IMG/VR virus record: IMGVR_UViG_3300007735_000740
Span: 1-44,680 of that record
Length of the DNA stretch: 44,680 nucleotides
Reading direction: 5' to 3' (one strand)
From: a virus
Positions 15,321-23,592 of this stretch are shown here, one piece after another. The notes under the pieces were generated by a model. It searched no databases and was not told where the DNA came from. It saw nothing but the letters and a program-made list of their open reading frames with translations. The translations under genes and the position numbers were made by a program. Numbering within the stretch: the first letter of the stretch is position 1; each line of letters begins with the position of its first letter.

Positions 15321-15360
15321 AAAAAAAATCCCCCCCTTTTTTATATTTAGAAAAGGGGGG
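15321..15360 (-). terminator. terminator that masks a Shine-Dalgarno
   Basis: CCCCCCTTTT (15360-15351) pairs with AAAA plus GGGGGG (15340-15331) around a short AT loop, followed by eight Ts (15328-15321). It ends the 204-residue gene. The G-rich 3' arm is the only Shine-Dalgarno for the ATG at 15318. Confidence 0.8.
15344..15351 (-). promoter_or_regulatory. late-promoter-like TCTAAATA inside the terminator loop
   Basis: Differs from TATAAATA at one base. Initiation about 7 nt downstream would yield a transcript lacking the 5' C-rich arm, leaving the Shine-Dalgarno free. The same variant occurs at 41078-41085. Confidence 0.45.
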
Positions 15361-15382
15361 ATTATATTTAATTCATTTTAAA

Positions 15383-15997
15383 TCATCCAAGAATACTTTC
15401 AATCCACTCTTCACTCATATGAACCATAATTGCATTTGCCGATTTCACATCATCTGCATATCCTTCATCAAGTAAGTGTGAGAGGATCACATCATAGAGG
15501 TCAAACTCTTCATTCTTTGGTTTTCTAACAATTTCACGACTTGGTTTTGACTTCATTCTTGGCATTGTAACTGATTGAGGTTCCCCTGGACCTTCAATTG
15601 CTCTTGTAACAGCAGAAGCAGTACGACTTCCTTGTTTTGTGAATAAAGGAGAAAATGGTCTTGTTGCGTAAGGCTTTTCACGGTCCATTCTTTGCGAAAC
15701 AGTTTCAACACTTCCATCTTTTCTCGTACTTGTTGAAGATGGAGTTGAACGAAGTTTCCAGTCACTCTTGAACTTATCTTCAGGACCATAACCTGGTTTA
15801 CCAGCACCTGCTGCTGCTTTTTTCTTTGCTGCTGCTGCTGCATCTGCTCTCACTTCTGCTTGAGACATTCCTGGTTTATAAGGTTTTACTCCAGGTGCTC
15901 TTTCTTCTTCGACAGAATTTTCCATTTCTTCACGAAGATCTTGATCATATACCGCAAGATATGAAAGTGCAATCTCTTTAAAAATTTTTGAATCCAT
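15383..15997 (-). CDS. cyanophage virion-type protein (204 aa)
   Basis: An N-terminal helix is followed by an Ala/Lys-rich stretch (ADAAAAAKKKAAAGAGKPGYG) and a basic disordered middle. The C-terminal module EEFDLYDVILSHLLDEGYAD...AIMVHMSEEWIESIL is a motif I recall at the ends of several cyanophage structural proteins, where it may be a shared docking or packaging helix pair. A TATAAATA box lies 24 nt upstream. No enzyme motif. Confidence 0.7.
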   Translation of the reverse strand: MDSKIFKEIALSYLAVYDQDLREEMENSVEEERAPGVKPYKPGMSQAEVRADAAAAAKKKAAAGAGKPGYGPEDKFKSDWKLRSTPSSTSTRKDGSVETVSQRMDREKPYATRPFSPLFTKQGSRTASAVTRAIEGPGEPQSVTMPRMKSKPSREIVRKPKNEEFDLYDVILSHLLDEGYADDVKSANAIMVHMSEEWIESILG

Positions 15998-16020
15998 TTT
16001 TTTACAAATGCTTTTTTATT

Positions 16021-16028
16021 TATTTATA
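16021..16028 (-). promoter_or_regulatory. late promoter TATAAATA
   Basis: Exact consensus fused to the T-run of the terminator at 16028-16054, 24 nt before the ATG at 15997. Confidence 0.75.
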
Positions 16029-16054
16029 AAAAAAACCTCCTACAAGAGGAGGTT
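16028..16054 (-). terminator. terminator of the UvsX-gp41-MazG cluster
   Basis: AACCTCCT (16054-16047), loop CTTGT, AGGAGGTT (16041-16034), then Ts to 16028. A strong 8-bp stem ending the early replication transcript just before the late block. Confidence 0.85.
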
Positions 16055-16058
16055 GAAA

Positions 16059-16241
16059 TTAAAGAGTATGCTTACTAATTTGATTGTCAATATCTAAAAT
16101 AACCTCACGAATATCAATTACACGAGGAGGAACAGATGTTTCATTATATGTGTATCCTTTTTGTGCTTCAAATAGAACTTGACGAACTGCTGCTGCAGTG
16201 TGAGTATCCATTTTAATAGTTACTTGTTTTTCTTTACTCAC
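16059..16241 (-). CDS. small hypothetical protein (60 aa)
   Basis: A GTG start at 16241 overlaps the MazG stop (GTGA) and has a strong AAGGAGGG Shine-Dalgarno. The sequence (KQVTIKMDTHTAAAVRQVLFEAQKGY) suggests a short strand plus helix, like a small ribbon-helix-helix-sized protein. No family can be named. It is the last gene before the terminator. Confidence 0.7.
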   Translation of the reverse strand: MSKEKQVTIKMDTHTAAAVRQVLFEAQKGYTYNETSVPPRVIDIREVILDIDNQISKHTL

Positions 16242-16663
16242 AGGTCTCCCTCCTTACGATTTTCACTTCTATATACGTCAAATGCTCCTTCAGGATAACG
16301 AGCACTCAGTTTTTCATAATTCATTTCCATGATTTCACGGAAATTGGTATCAAGTGACATACACGCTTGAGCAATATACCAACAGATATCACCAAGTTCA
16401 CGCTTCATATGGAAGACGTTCTCTTCAGTATATGGTTTACCCTGAAGAATAATTTTTTTGACTACCTCAGTAAACTCACCTGCTTCTGCAGACATACCAA
16501 GAGCAGCAGTGAGAAGACGAGGAACATCAGCATCATTATTTGCTTCAAGTTCAGTCATACGAGCAAGAAGTTGTGCAAAATCACTACTTGCAGGACTTGT
16601 TGTTTGGCGTACAAATTCAATGTACTTATCGGAATCAATAACTTTTTTTGTATCTTCTGTCAT
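16238..16663 (-). CDS. mazG: MazG-like nucleotide pyrophosphohydrolase
   Basis: The all-alpha NTP-PPase fold is indicated by the paired acidic motifs: SAEAGEFTEVVKKI supplies ExxE, and KRELGDICWYIAQ supplies the ExxD helix. Such enzymes hydrolyse NTPs or dNTPs to monophosphates; phage MazG has been proposed to act on (p)ppGpp or to recycle nucleotides. MazG is frequent in cyanophages. The ATG at 16663 matches the usual N-terminus, but a TTG at 16714 has a GAGGG 9 nt upstream and overlaps the helicase stop, so a 17-residue longer form is possible. Confidence 0.85.
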   Translation of the reverse strand: MTEDTKKVIDSDKYIEFVRQTTSPASSDFAQLLARMTELEANNDADVPRLLTAALGMSAEAGEFTEVVKKIILQGKPYTEENVFHMKRELGDICWYIAQACMSLDTNFREIMEMNYEKLSARYPEGAFDVYRSENRKEGDL

Positions 16664-16710
16664 AGTAAATTTAGTAGAACCATTGATAAGAACTTCTTTT
16701 TCAATATTAA

Positions 16711-18087
16711 TCAAAACTTAAATCCCTCAAATGATTTTTTAGGTTTTCTTTCTTCATAATCATACTCCTCTTCTTTTCCATTGTCAAGAATATCTTGTTG
16801 AGCAGATTGTTCACAATCATAAAGACGCATTTTTGCGCGATCAATACCAACCACAAAACGTTTATGAATGGTTGGATCATTATAACGGTTCTTTAATTGT
16901 TTTACAAGAATCTGACCTAACCCCTCCAACTCTTCCGTGCTAATAAGAGCAAACATAAGATCAGCAGTAGCAGGAAGACCAAAGGATTCAGAAGTATCAG
17001 TAAGTTCAACATCAGAGTTTCCATAACCACTACGAGTAGTTTGAGTGGCGGAAACAATAGGAACATTAAACTCAACTGCAAGACCTCTAAGTTCTTCTGC
17101 AATTGATTTGACCAACGTATAAGAATTAACGTTATTACCTCCTCTAAACCGAGAGGAAGAACAAATATTAAGGTAGTCAATAAAAATAATATCGGGTCGG
17201 AATGATTTTTTAAGAGCAAGTTCATTAAGAAGTGCCTTGAAGTGACCAGAGTGAGCAGAAGCAGTAGGATACTCTTTAATAATCAGAGTTCCTTGAGTCT
17301 TTTTAGCAAGATTAGTAACTTTATTCTCAAACATTGATTTTGGAAGGTCTGCAATATCCTGAATGGGAACATTCAAGAGGTTTGCGTCAATTCTTTCAGC
17401 AATTCGCTCCTCCGCCATTTCAAGAGTGATATAGAGTACGTTCCTGCCCTGTAGCAAGGCGGAACTAGCCACATGACACATAAACAGAGATTTCCCAACA
17501 CCTGTTCCAGCGAGAGCAATATTGAGAGTCTTATTAGGTAGACCACCCTTAGTGATCTTGTTGAAGTATTCCAGATCAAATTCAATCTTCTCTTCCTTTT
17601 TGTGATAAGACTCATAACGTTGTTCGTAATCTTGAAGATAGTCATGCCCTACGTGAGCATCAAAACTTACTGCAAGAGCATCAGAAAGGATTGAAGGAAT
17701 ACTGTCACGATTCTTCTTTTCATCCTTGCCGTCAGCAATATGAATTGATTCCATAAGAGCAAGATAAATTGCTCTATCACGACACCACTTTTCAGTAGTA
17801 TTTACCAACCATTCAAATTCAACAGGAACATCATCAAGACATTCAATCAAATGAACAATTTCTTTGAAAGAATCGTCATTAATATCTTTACGCTTTTCTA
17901 CCTCAATACATAGAACTTCTTTTGTTGCAAGTTGATTATACTCCTGAATAAATTTAAGAATTTCTTCAAATACAATCTTCTGATTTGCATCCTCAAAATA
18001 TTCCGATTTTACAAAGGGTATGACTTTTCTTGTATATTGTTCATTATGTAAAAAGTTTCTTAGAATAAGAAATTCAACTTTATCCAT
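16711..18087 (-). CDS. 41: replicative DNA helicase (T4 gp41-like, DnaB family)
   Basis: The helicase unwinds the fork and partners with primase gp61. The N-terminal helical domain spans about residues 1-140. The RecA-like motor has Walker A AGTGVGKS (about 193-200), LYITLEMAEERIAERIDAN, Walker B PDIIFIDYLNIC, and a Gln sensor ATQTTRSGYG. Length (458) is close to T4 gp41 (475). The ATG at 18087 lies within the end of the oxygenase gene; longer starts are less likely. Confidence 0.95.
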   Translation of the reverse strand: MDKVEFLILRNFLHNEQYTRKVIPFVKSEYFEDANQKIVFEEILKFIQEYNQLATKEVLCIEVEKRKDINDDSFKEIVHLIECLDDVPVEFEWLVNTTEKWCRDRAIYLALMESIHIADGKDEKKNRDSIPSILSDALAVSFDAHVGHDYLQDYEQRYESYHKKEEKIEFDLEYFNKITKGGLPNKTLNIALAGTGVGKSLFMCHVASSALLQGRNVLYITLEMAEERIAERIDANLLNVPIQDIADLPKSMFENKVTNLAKKTQGTLIIKEYPTASAHSGHFKALLNELALKKSFRPDIIFIDYLNICSSSRFRGGNNVNSYTLVKSIAEELRGLAVEFNVPIVSATQTTRSGYGNSDVELTDTSESFGLPATADLMFALISTEELEGLGQILVKQLKNRYNDPTIHKRFVVGIDRAKMRLYDCEQSAQQDILDNGKEEEYDYEERKPKKSFEGFKF

Positions 18088-18616
18088 GAGGCATATCAAA
18101 TACAAATGTTATTCTTGTCTCATCACCGATATTTACGGTTCCATGAGGTAGTTTATTATTGAACCACAAAAGAGTTCCTGGTTCAACAATGATAGTATCA
18201 GTCCCACAAAAATATTGATATCTACCAAGAATAGAAAGATGATACCTATCTCTTGTTAGATAATATGTTCCTTCATCAATATGAGCACCAACTATTTCAT
18301 CGACAGGAAGAGAAAGAAATCCACAACGATGTAGTTCTCTATTTCCAAGGTGCTTGCGTATAATCTTTCTGATTTCGCTGTGATGTTCGTATGCTGGAGT
18401 CTTGATATTAATCTCAGAGTCTCCAACAAAGTCTTCTTTTTTCTTGACCCCACCCATTATAAGTTGAAGAGCACTTACTGGCAAGTCAGAAAATCCCCTA
18501 TCAACTAAGGACTGAGAATCTTTTAAGTGTTTTTGATGATCCCAATCCTGTGGATGTTTTTTAAGTTGATCTACAACTTTAGATACATTGATTTCAGTTT
18601 TGAGAACCTTGATCAT
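18080..18616 (-). CDS. 2OG-Fe(II) oxygenase, aspartyl/asparaginyl hydroxylase type
   Basis: This 178-residue cupin-fold enzyme shows an H112-x-D114 iron motif (VGAHIDEGTY), distal H158 (NNKLPHGTVN) and an Arg (TRITFVFD, R168) that would bind 2-oxoglutarate. The pattern fits the aspartyl/asparaginyl beta-hydroxylase family. Small 2OG oxygenases are common in cyanophages, with unknown targets. It is coupled to uvsX by ATGA and runs into gp41, so a role during replication, such as modifying a replisome or host protein, is a reasonable guess. Confidence 0.85.
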   Translation of the reverse strand: MIKVLKTEINVSKVVDQLKKHPQDWDHQKHLKDSQSLVDRGFSDLPVSALQLIMGGVKKKEDFVGDSEINIKTPAYEHHSEIRKIIRKHLGNRELHRCGFLSLPVDEIVGAHIDEGTYYLTRDRYHLSILGRYQYFCGTDTIIVEPGTLLWFNNKLPHGTVNIGDETRITFVFDMPHG

Positions 18617-19617
18617 GATCCATAACTAAATTCACCTTTAGCAATCACATCAAGTTTTTGCATTACTTCTTCAGTAAAATACTTTTCAGGATTTTTTAAA
18701 ATCTCTTTTGCATAAAGTTTTTTACCATCAATCTCATACCTACCCGCAACATTTTTCCACATGCCACCCAGTTCACCCAATTCAAGAAGACCATAATATC
18801 TATCAAGACCGCGTTCATCATAATAAAGACGAACTTCAACATCCTGATTTTCTTTACTCAAACGCGACTTAGCAGTCTTTGCTTTGATAATGTTTCCAAT
18901 GACTTCTGTGCCATCTTTCTCCTTTTTCTTCGAGAGATGAATAATGGTAGAAGCAGCATACTTAAGACCACTACCACCTCCCATCTCTTTAGTAGGAACA
19001 TAAGCGCCGATAACATCGTAGGTATGATTTGTTACGATCATTGGAATGTTTGCTTGACCAAGTTTCAAGGTGAGCATTCTAAATGCACCTTTAATCAGTT
19101 GGGATTTAGTCATATCCCTAACTTCTTTATCATTCAGAGCATCATTAATTTCCTTACTGGTTGAAAGCATTCCCAAAGAATCCAGAACAAACATACAAGG
19201 ACTACGTTCTCCCTCTGGTTTCTTCATATACAAATCAACTGCTTTCAGTGCCTTACCACGAAACTCCTCAACTGTAACCACATTGACCACAACCAATCGA
19301 GTTGTATCAATGCCTCTGCTCTCCAATAAGGATCGTGTGATTGCAGCTTCAGTATCAAAGTACAAGCAATATCCAGTAGGATTATTATCAAGGAAATTCT
19401 TAACCACAGCCAAACTAAAGAAAGTTTTTCCTGTAGAACTTTCACCAGCGATTGCAGTAATCTTGTTACCAGATACACCACCAAAGATGCTACCACTGAC
19501 AAGAGCATTAAATATGTACGAACCTGTATCCACAAAAGTTTCAGTTTCGTCAATTTCTGATGCGAGTTGTGTGTATTCTCCGCCAATTTCTTTTACAATA
19601 TCTTTTAAAAAGTCCAT
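18613..19617 (-). CDS. uvsX: UvsX RecA-like recombinase
   Basis: This strand-exchange protein drives recombination-dependent replication and repair. Visible are Walker A GESSTGKT (about 58-65), YFDTEAAI, Walker B PCMFVLDSLGML, and a DNA-binding loop region with MIVTNHTYDVIGAYVP and MGGGSGLKYAAS. Length (334) is near T4 UvsX (391), with a shorter C-terminus. The stop overlaps the oxygenase start. Confidence 0.95.
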   Translation of the reverse strand: MDFLKDIVKEIGGEYTQLASEIDETETFVDTGSYIFNALVSGSIFGGVSGNKITAIAGESSTGKTFFSLAVVKNFLDNNPTGYCLYFDTEAAITRSLLESRGIDTTRLVVVNVVTVEEFRGKALKAVDLYMKKPEGERSPCMFVLDSLGMLSTSKEINDALNDKEVRDMTKSQLIKGAFRMLTLKLGQANIPMIVTNHTYDVIGAYVPTKEMGGGSGLKYAASTIIHLSKKKEKDGTEVIGNIIKAKTAKSRLSKENQDVEVRLYYDERGLDRYYGLLELGELGGMWKNVAGRYEIDGKKLYAKEILKNPEKYFTEEVMQKLDVIAKGEFSYGS

Positions 19618-19781
19618 TATGCTACCAATCCGTATTGTTCACGAAGAATTTTTTTATAAGGAAGACCTTGATCTCTAAGTTCCTTTACCAGTTTTAGTTT
19701 ATGGTAGAGTGCTGCATCTCCTCCAAATCCAAGAGCACTAATAATTTTTTGAAGTTCGTTGTCGTTAATAGGGAGATCCAT
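19617..19781 (-). CDS. small conserved-looking protein between gp43 and UvsX (54 aa)
   Basis: The ATG at 19781 overlaps the polymerase stop (TAATG). The protein (MDLPINDNELQKIISALGF...) looks like two or three helices, ending in PYKKILREQYGLVA, with a possible helix-turn-helix-like stretch. Its stop abuts the uvsX ATG. No family is recognised; position suggests a replisome-linked role. Confidence 0.75.
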   Translation of the reverse strand: MDLPINDNELQKIISALGFGGDAALYHKLKLVKELRDQGLPYKKILREQYGLVA

Positions 19782-22276
19782 TAAGAGAAAAATAGGTCTA
19801 AGTTTGCAGTTTTTTCCACATTCCACCCAATTGCATCAAGAATAATCTTGAGTGGTTCCAGAAATGCCTTCTCAAATTGTAATTCATAATCAATGTATTT
19901 GTCAAGATTAAGTTCCTTAGGAAACTCTTGAATAAAAGAAATAATATTCTCATGAATAGTATTTGGTTTCTTCAGATAAACAAATTTGATTTTCTCACCA
20001 TTCTGAATAAGTGAATATTTATTTGTCAATTTTGCCTCATTAATATAGTGATTAAAGAGAAGTGCTCCACGAACATGAATAGGCGTTCCCTTTGCATAAA
20101 TTGCTGCAGATGATTTATATTTGTTTATATCAGATGCAGAGCGTGGAAATGAAATTTGCTCCGGAGGAAGTTTTTTAAATTCTTTGCGGGCATTATCAAT
20201 GAATTCAATTACATCTTCCTCAGTTCCATTCATCACCAATTTGAGTGCATCCTTAATCATCTGACGACAAGGTGCAGGAGTAGAAGATTTGACTGCTTCA
20301 ATACCCATCATCTTAAGTTTGGGTTCTGCATATGCCACTCCCTCGCTGTTCCATACGTTCAAGATATAACGCTTCTTAGCGGTCCAGATTCCACGGTCAG
20401 CAATATTCTCACGTTTCATCTGCATCTTCTGGTCGTATGCATTTACATAGTCCGCCAGTTCTTGGTAAGAACTTTCAATATATTTTTCAAGTTCCAATGA
20501 AGCGACCTTATCAAGGAACGAGACAATGCTTTCAGTAGTTTTCTCTCTTCCTTTGAATACAGTTTCAACCACAGGACCCATATTAAGATAAATGGAATCA
20601 GTATCTGAAGCAATAACATAATCTACATTCTCTGTCTTAAGAAGTTTATTAATATAGGTATTCATTTTGGTTTCAATCCAACGAATAGAAACCTGACCAC
20701 TTAGAGTAATTGCTTCAGCATTCTCAAGTTTGTAATAACGAAAGTATTGATTACCAATAGCACCATAAGCTGAGTTAAGAGAAATCTTTTTCGCCATTTG
20801 AATGTTATTGCATCGTGCAATTTCTTTCTCAAGTTCTTTTGTCTTTTTCTTTTCATATGCTTTCTTTGCTTCAATCATCTTCTTCTTAAAGATGACTCGT
20901 TCGTTATACATCTTCTCCATCAGTTCAGGAAGCATTCCACGAACATCTTTACGGAACATTGCACCATTTGCACATACTGCATAGTCCTTATATTCATCAA
21001 AGTTAAGTTCTTGATTGAGAATTCTATCGACAGTTGCAGTAGGATGACGTTCATCCATTAGAGTTTCTGGAGAAATATTGTATTGCATAATCAGGTGAGG
21101 ATATAGACTATTCAAGTCAAAGTTCACCACCCAATCATACTTACCAGGAATCGGTTCTTTTACATAAGCACCAGCATACTTCTCATTCTTTTGAGATTTG
21201 TTTCTTGGAGGAATTACAATATTACGCTTTTTGAGATAATTGTAAATGATATTATCCCACATTCGAACTTGATAAAATACATCAACATAATTTACTTTCG
21301 CATCATATGCCATCGTAAGTGCAAGTTCAATCAACTTCATCTTGTCTTCCAATCGGTCAACAAGTTCTACGTCAACAATATTATATTCAATAAACTTCTG
21401 CCAACCTTTAGTATAAAAGTCCTTAAAAGTATCATACTCGCTGTGGTCCAGTTTTTTCTGACCAAGTTCAACTTCAGCAATATAGTCCAGACGATATGAT
21501 TCCTGTGCTTTATAAGTGAACTTCTTATAAAGATTTAAGTAGTCAAGTTGAGTCACTCCACCAACATCAAATGTGGTGTGCTTACGTCCATTGATATAAG
21601 TTTCACCTTCGGTTACAAGTCCCCAAAGAGAAAGACGCTTCATCAACTTCTCACCAAGGACACGATTAAGGCGCTTGGCAATATAAGGAATATCATACAA
21701 CTCAAGGTTCCAACCAGTAACAACTTCTGGTGTATTTTGCATCCAGTAGTTAATGAATGAATTGAGAAGTGCATGTTCAGATTCGCAAAGATGATAAGTT
21801 ACATCCTTACGAACATTGTTAAAAGGTTTAACCCCCCAAGTAATAATCTTCTTGGTTGTATAATCCTGAATGGTAATTGCAAGAATTTCTTCAACACAAG
21901 ATTCTACATCAGGGAATCCCTGTTCTGATGCAACTTCGATATCCAAGGTCACAAGTTTGATTTTGCTAATATCAAATTTAATTTCATCCTCAGGATACTT
22001 TTCAGAAATATACTGGTAGATATACCTATCATTTCCATAGATTTCAAATCCATCTACAGAATCATACTTCTTATAAAACTCCCTACAATCACGAACATAT
22101 CCTGGTTGAATAGGTTCTACAGATTCTCCACTTAATGTCTTATATTTGGATTCTTTTTTAGATTTTACAAAGAGAGTAGGAATAAACTCATCTCTTGTTT
22201 CAAAACTTTTACCATTTTCATAACCACGAACTAAAAACTGATTTCCAATCAACTGAACATTAGTGTAAAAGCGCAT
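19781..22276 (-). CDS. 43: DNA polymerase (family B, T4 gp43-like)
   Basis: The 831-residue replicative polymerase has a 3'-5' exonuclease. Exo I is VTLDIEVASE, Exo II VTGWNLELYDIPYI and Exo III YNIVDVELVDRL. Polymerase motif A is FDLNSLYPHLIMQYN, motif B KKISLNSAYGAIGNQYFRYY and motif C VIASDTDSIYLNM. All catalytic Asp/Glu are present. It is slightly shorter than T4 gp43 (898). A short clamp-binding tail is likely at the C-terminus (NLDLFFS), which should contact gp45. Confidence 0.97.
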   Translation of the reverse strand: MRFYTNVQLIGNQFLVRGYENGKSFETRDEFIPTLFVKSKKESKYKTLSGESVEPIQPGYVRDCREFYKKYDSVDGFEIYGNDRYIYQYISEKYPEDEIKFDISKIKLVTLDIEVASEQGFPDVESCVEEILAITIQDYTTKKIITWGVKPFNNVRKDVTYHLCESEHALLNSFINYWMQNTPEVVTGWNLELYDIPYIAKRLNRVLGEKLMKRLSLWGLVTEGETYINGRKHTTFDVGGVTQLDYLNLYKKFTYKAQESYRLDYIAEVELGQKKLDHSEYDTFKDFYTKGWQKFIEYNIVDVELVDRLEDKMKLIELALTMAYDAKVNYVDVFYQVRMWDNIIYNYLKKRNIVIPPRNKSQKNEKYAGAYVKEPIPGKYDWVVNFDLNSLYPHLIMQYNISPETLMDERHPTATVDRILNQELNFDEYKDYAVCANGAMFRKDVRGMLPELMEKMYNERVIFKKKMIEAKKAYEKKKTKELEKEIARCNNIQMAKKISLNSAYGAIGNQYFRYYKLENAEAITLSGQVSIRWIETKMNTYINKLLKTENVDYVIASDTDSIYLNMGPVVETVFKGREKTTESIVSFLDKVASLELEKYIESSYQELADYVNAYDQKMQMKRENIADRGIWTAKKRYILNVWNSEGVAYAEPKLKMMGIEAVKSSTPAPCRQMIKDALKLVMNGTEEDVIEFIDNARKEFKKLPPEQISFPRSASDINKYKSSAAIYAKGTPIHVRGALLFNHYINEAKLTNKYSLIQNGEKIKFVYLKKPNTIHENIISFIQEFPKELNLDKYIDYELQFEKAFLEPLKIILDAIGWNVEKTANLDLFFS

Positions 22277-22503
22277 TATTTAATCAAGTCCTCGTATTTT
22301 TCAAGAAGGGTTGGTTTTGGATCTGCAAGAGTTAAAATCTTATCAGAACTTATCATAAAAGTATTTTGACTTGTAACATCAATTAACCAAGGAGATAATG
22401 TATTATCAGCATTAAAAACAAATGGTTCAATCAATTTACAATCAGGTTCACCAATATCAGCACCTATCTCCTCAATCTGACTGATTAGAATCTGTTGATC
22501 CAT
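22276..22503 (-). CDS. small protein with possible Sm-like pattern (75 aa)
   Basis: The ATG at 22503 (MDQQILISQIEEIG) lies within the last codons of the upstream gene. The second half (CKLIEPFVFN..., LSPWLIDVTSQNTFMISSDKILTLADP) resembles the P...PW...F.I....ILTL pattern of the proteins at 22472-22852 and 38191-38586. The first Sm motif is not obvious, so the fold call is tentative. It overlaps the gp43 ATG by one base. Confidence 0.7.
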   Translation of the reverse strand: MDQQILISQIEEIGADIGEPDCKLIEPFVFNADNTLSPWLIDVTSQNTFMISSDKILTLADPKPTLLEKYEDLIK

Positions 22504-22852
22504 TAGTACTATTACTTTGATTATCTTTTCCATAATTGATTACATCCTCAGTGTACATTTCAGTAAGTTTAGCAATTGGTTCTACAATAGTTACAACCCA
22601 GTCTGCGGGAACAGGAATTACTTTATCAGCAGACAAAGGCATCCAGGGATAAAGAGAAACTTCAAAAGCTGCCTTTTTTTGTTCTTCTGCATTTTGCTCA
22701 GTAAGAACATTTGGATTCCTCATTTTTACAATACAAGGTCTATTGAGAAGATATCCAATCACTCTCCTTTCATCTTCTTCTCCTGCAACCATTTCTTGAA
22801 CGTCTGCAATCAAATCTTCTCCAGACTTAAGTAGCAAAAGTTTAATAGTCAT
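22472..22852 (-). CDS. Sm-like protein (cyanophage type)
   Basis: The start MTIKLLLLKSGEDLIADVQEM has the Sm1-like strand pair with SGE turn. RPCIVKMRN, FEVSLYPWMPLSAD and IPVPADWVVTIVEP follow as further strands. The tail is Asn/Ser/Asp-rich and disordered. A structure of an Sm-like protein of putative cyanophage origin from marine metagenomes has been published, and this looks like the same family. Such proteins form rings that may bind RNA. It is the first gene after a strong promoter at 22874-22902. Confidence 0.7.
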   Translation of the reverse strand: MTIKLLLLKSGEDLIADVQEMVAGEEDERRVIGYLLNRPCIVKMRNPNVLTEQNAEEQKKAAFEVSLYPWMPLSADKVIPVPADWVVTIVEPIAKLTEMYTEDVINYGKDNQSNSTNGSTDSNQSD

Positions 22853-22873
22853 TTTTACTCCATACCTCTTAGT

Positions 22874-22902
22874 ATTATAGCAACAAAAAAAGGAGGAGTC
22901 AA
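22874..22902 (-). promoter_or_regulatory. strong extended -10 promoter for the gp43 cluster
   Basis: TTGACT (22902-22897), 17-bp spacer, TATAAT (22879-22874) preceded by TGC (extended -10). The -35 box and spacer lie in the 3' arm and T-run of the preceding terminator. Confidence 0.8.
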
Positions 22903-22926
22903 CCTGGGTTTTGCCAGGTGCTCCTC
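22885..22926 (-). terminator. compound-stem terminator after the Hsp20 cluster
   Basis: Outer GAGGAG/CTCCTC (22926-22921 with 22898-22893) and inner ACCTGG/CCAGGT (22919-22914 with 22907-22902), then seven Ts (22891-22885). Confidence 0.8.
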
Positions 22927-22949
22927 GCGGCGACGATATTCAGTTGTAT

Positions 22950-23066
22950 TTATCTTTTTCTTTTAAATTTACAAACTTTCTTTCCAGGTAACATTGCATA
23001 AGTCGTTGTCTTTCCATAACAATTTGGTTTTGATGGTTTTACGCCAAAACCATAATCACCCTTCAT
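22950..23066 (-). CDS. small basic protein (38 aa), possible
   Basis: A frame of 38 codons starts inside the last codons of hsp20 (MKGDYGFGVKPSKPN) and ends VCKFKRKR before the terminator. It has two cysteines and many Lys/Arg. The start overlaps the hsp20 end, as is usual here, but Shine-Dalgarno spacing is poor. No family known. It fills an otherwise empty gap, which favours it being real. Confidence 0.55.
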   Translation of the reverse strand: MKGDYGFGVKPSKPNCYGKTTTYAMLPGKKVCKFKRKR

Positions 23067-23535
23067 TTCCTGGATTATTTGCATGAACTCCTGAAACGAT
23101 TTCATAAACCTTTTTCTTCTGATGTTCTGGAATAACTCTATTTAGTTTGATAGTGAGTAGTCCATCAACAAAGGCAACATCTTTAACTTCCACATCATCG
23201 GATAGGGTCCAGGTGCGTGTGAATGCCCTCTTAGCAAGTCCCTGATGTAAATATTCCTCACCAGTATCGTTAGATTTCTTTGCTTCTACAAAAAGTTTAT
23301 TCCATTCTGTAGTAACTTCAATCTCTTCTTGTTTAAATCCAGCAAGAGCAATTTCCAATCTAAAAGTAATACTATCTTCTTTTACAAGATTGTATGGTGG
23401 ATAGTTTGTGTGCGTCTCAAACGCACTATCAAACCTCTTAAACCACTCATCCAATCCAATACTATTTCTTTGAATATCTGCCAAATATTTTGCAGTTTCT
23501 GGTATTGAAAGTGTAAGTGAATTTGTTCCAAACAT
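23056..23535 (-). CDS. hsp20: small heat shock protein (Hsp20/alpha-crystallin)
   Basis: A holdase chaperone. The alpha-crystallin domain runs from about residue 45 (NYPPYNLVKEDSITFRLEIALAGFKQEEI) to GLLTIKLNRVIPE, with the conserved A-x-x-x-G-x-L-type motif (AFVDGLLTIKL) before a KKKVYEI tail. The ATG at 23535 has a near-perfect AAGGAGGT Shine-Dalgarno at 5 nt; the longer GTG start at 23586 is rejected. Hsp20 genes are characteristic of T4-like cyanophages. The leader forms a strong hairpin. Confidence 0.93.
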   Translation of the reverse strand: MFGTNSLTLSIPETAKYLADIQRNSIGLDEWFKRFDSAFETHTNYPPYNLVKEDSITFRLEIALAGFKQEEIEVTTEWNKLFVEAKKSNDTGEEYLHQGLAKRAFTRTWTLSDDVEVKDVAFVDGLLTIKLNRVIPEHQKKKVYEIVSGVHANNPGNEG

Positions 23536-23555
23536 AGTAGACCTCCTTGAGCGTC

Positions 23556-23592
23556 TTAGTAGTGATTGGACCCTTTCGGCATCCACTACTAA
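23556..23592 (-). promoter_or_regulatory. structured 5' leader of hsp20
   Basis: TTAGTAGTG (23592-23584) pairs perfectly with CACTACTAA (23564-23556), enclosing a smaller stem with a GAAA tetraloop. The element ends about 12 nt before the AAGGAGGT Shine-Dalgarno. It does not obviously cover the Shine-Dalgarno, so a thermometer role is only a suggestion. Confidence 0.55.
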
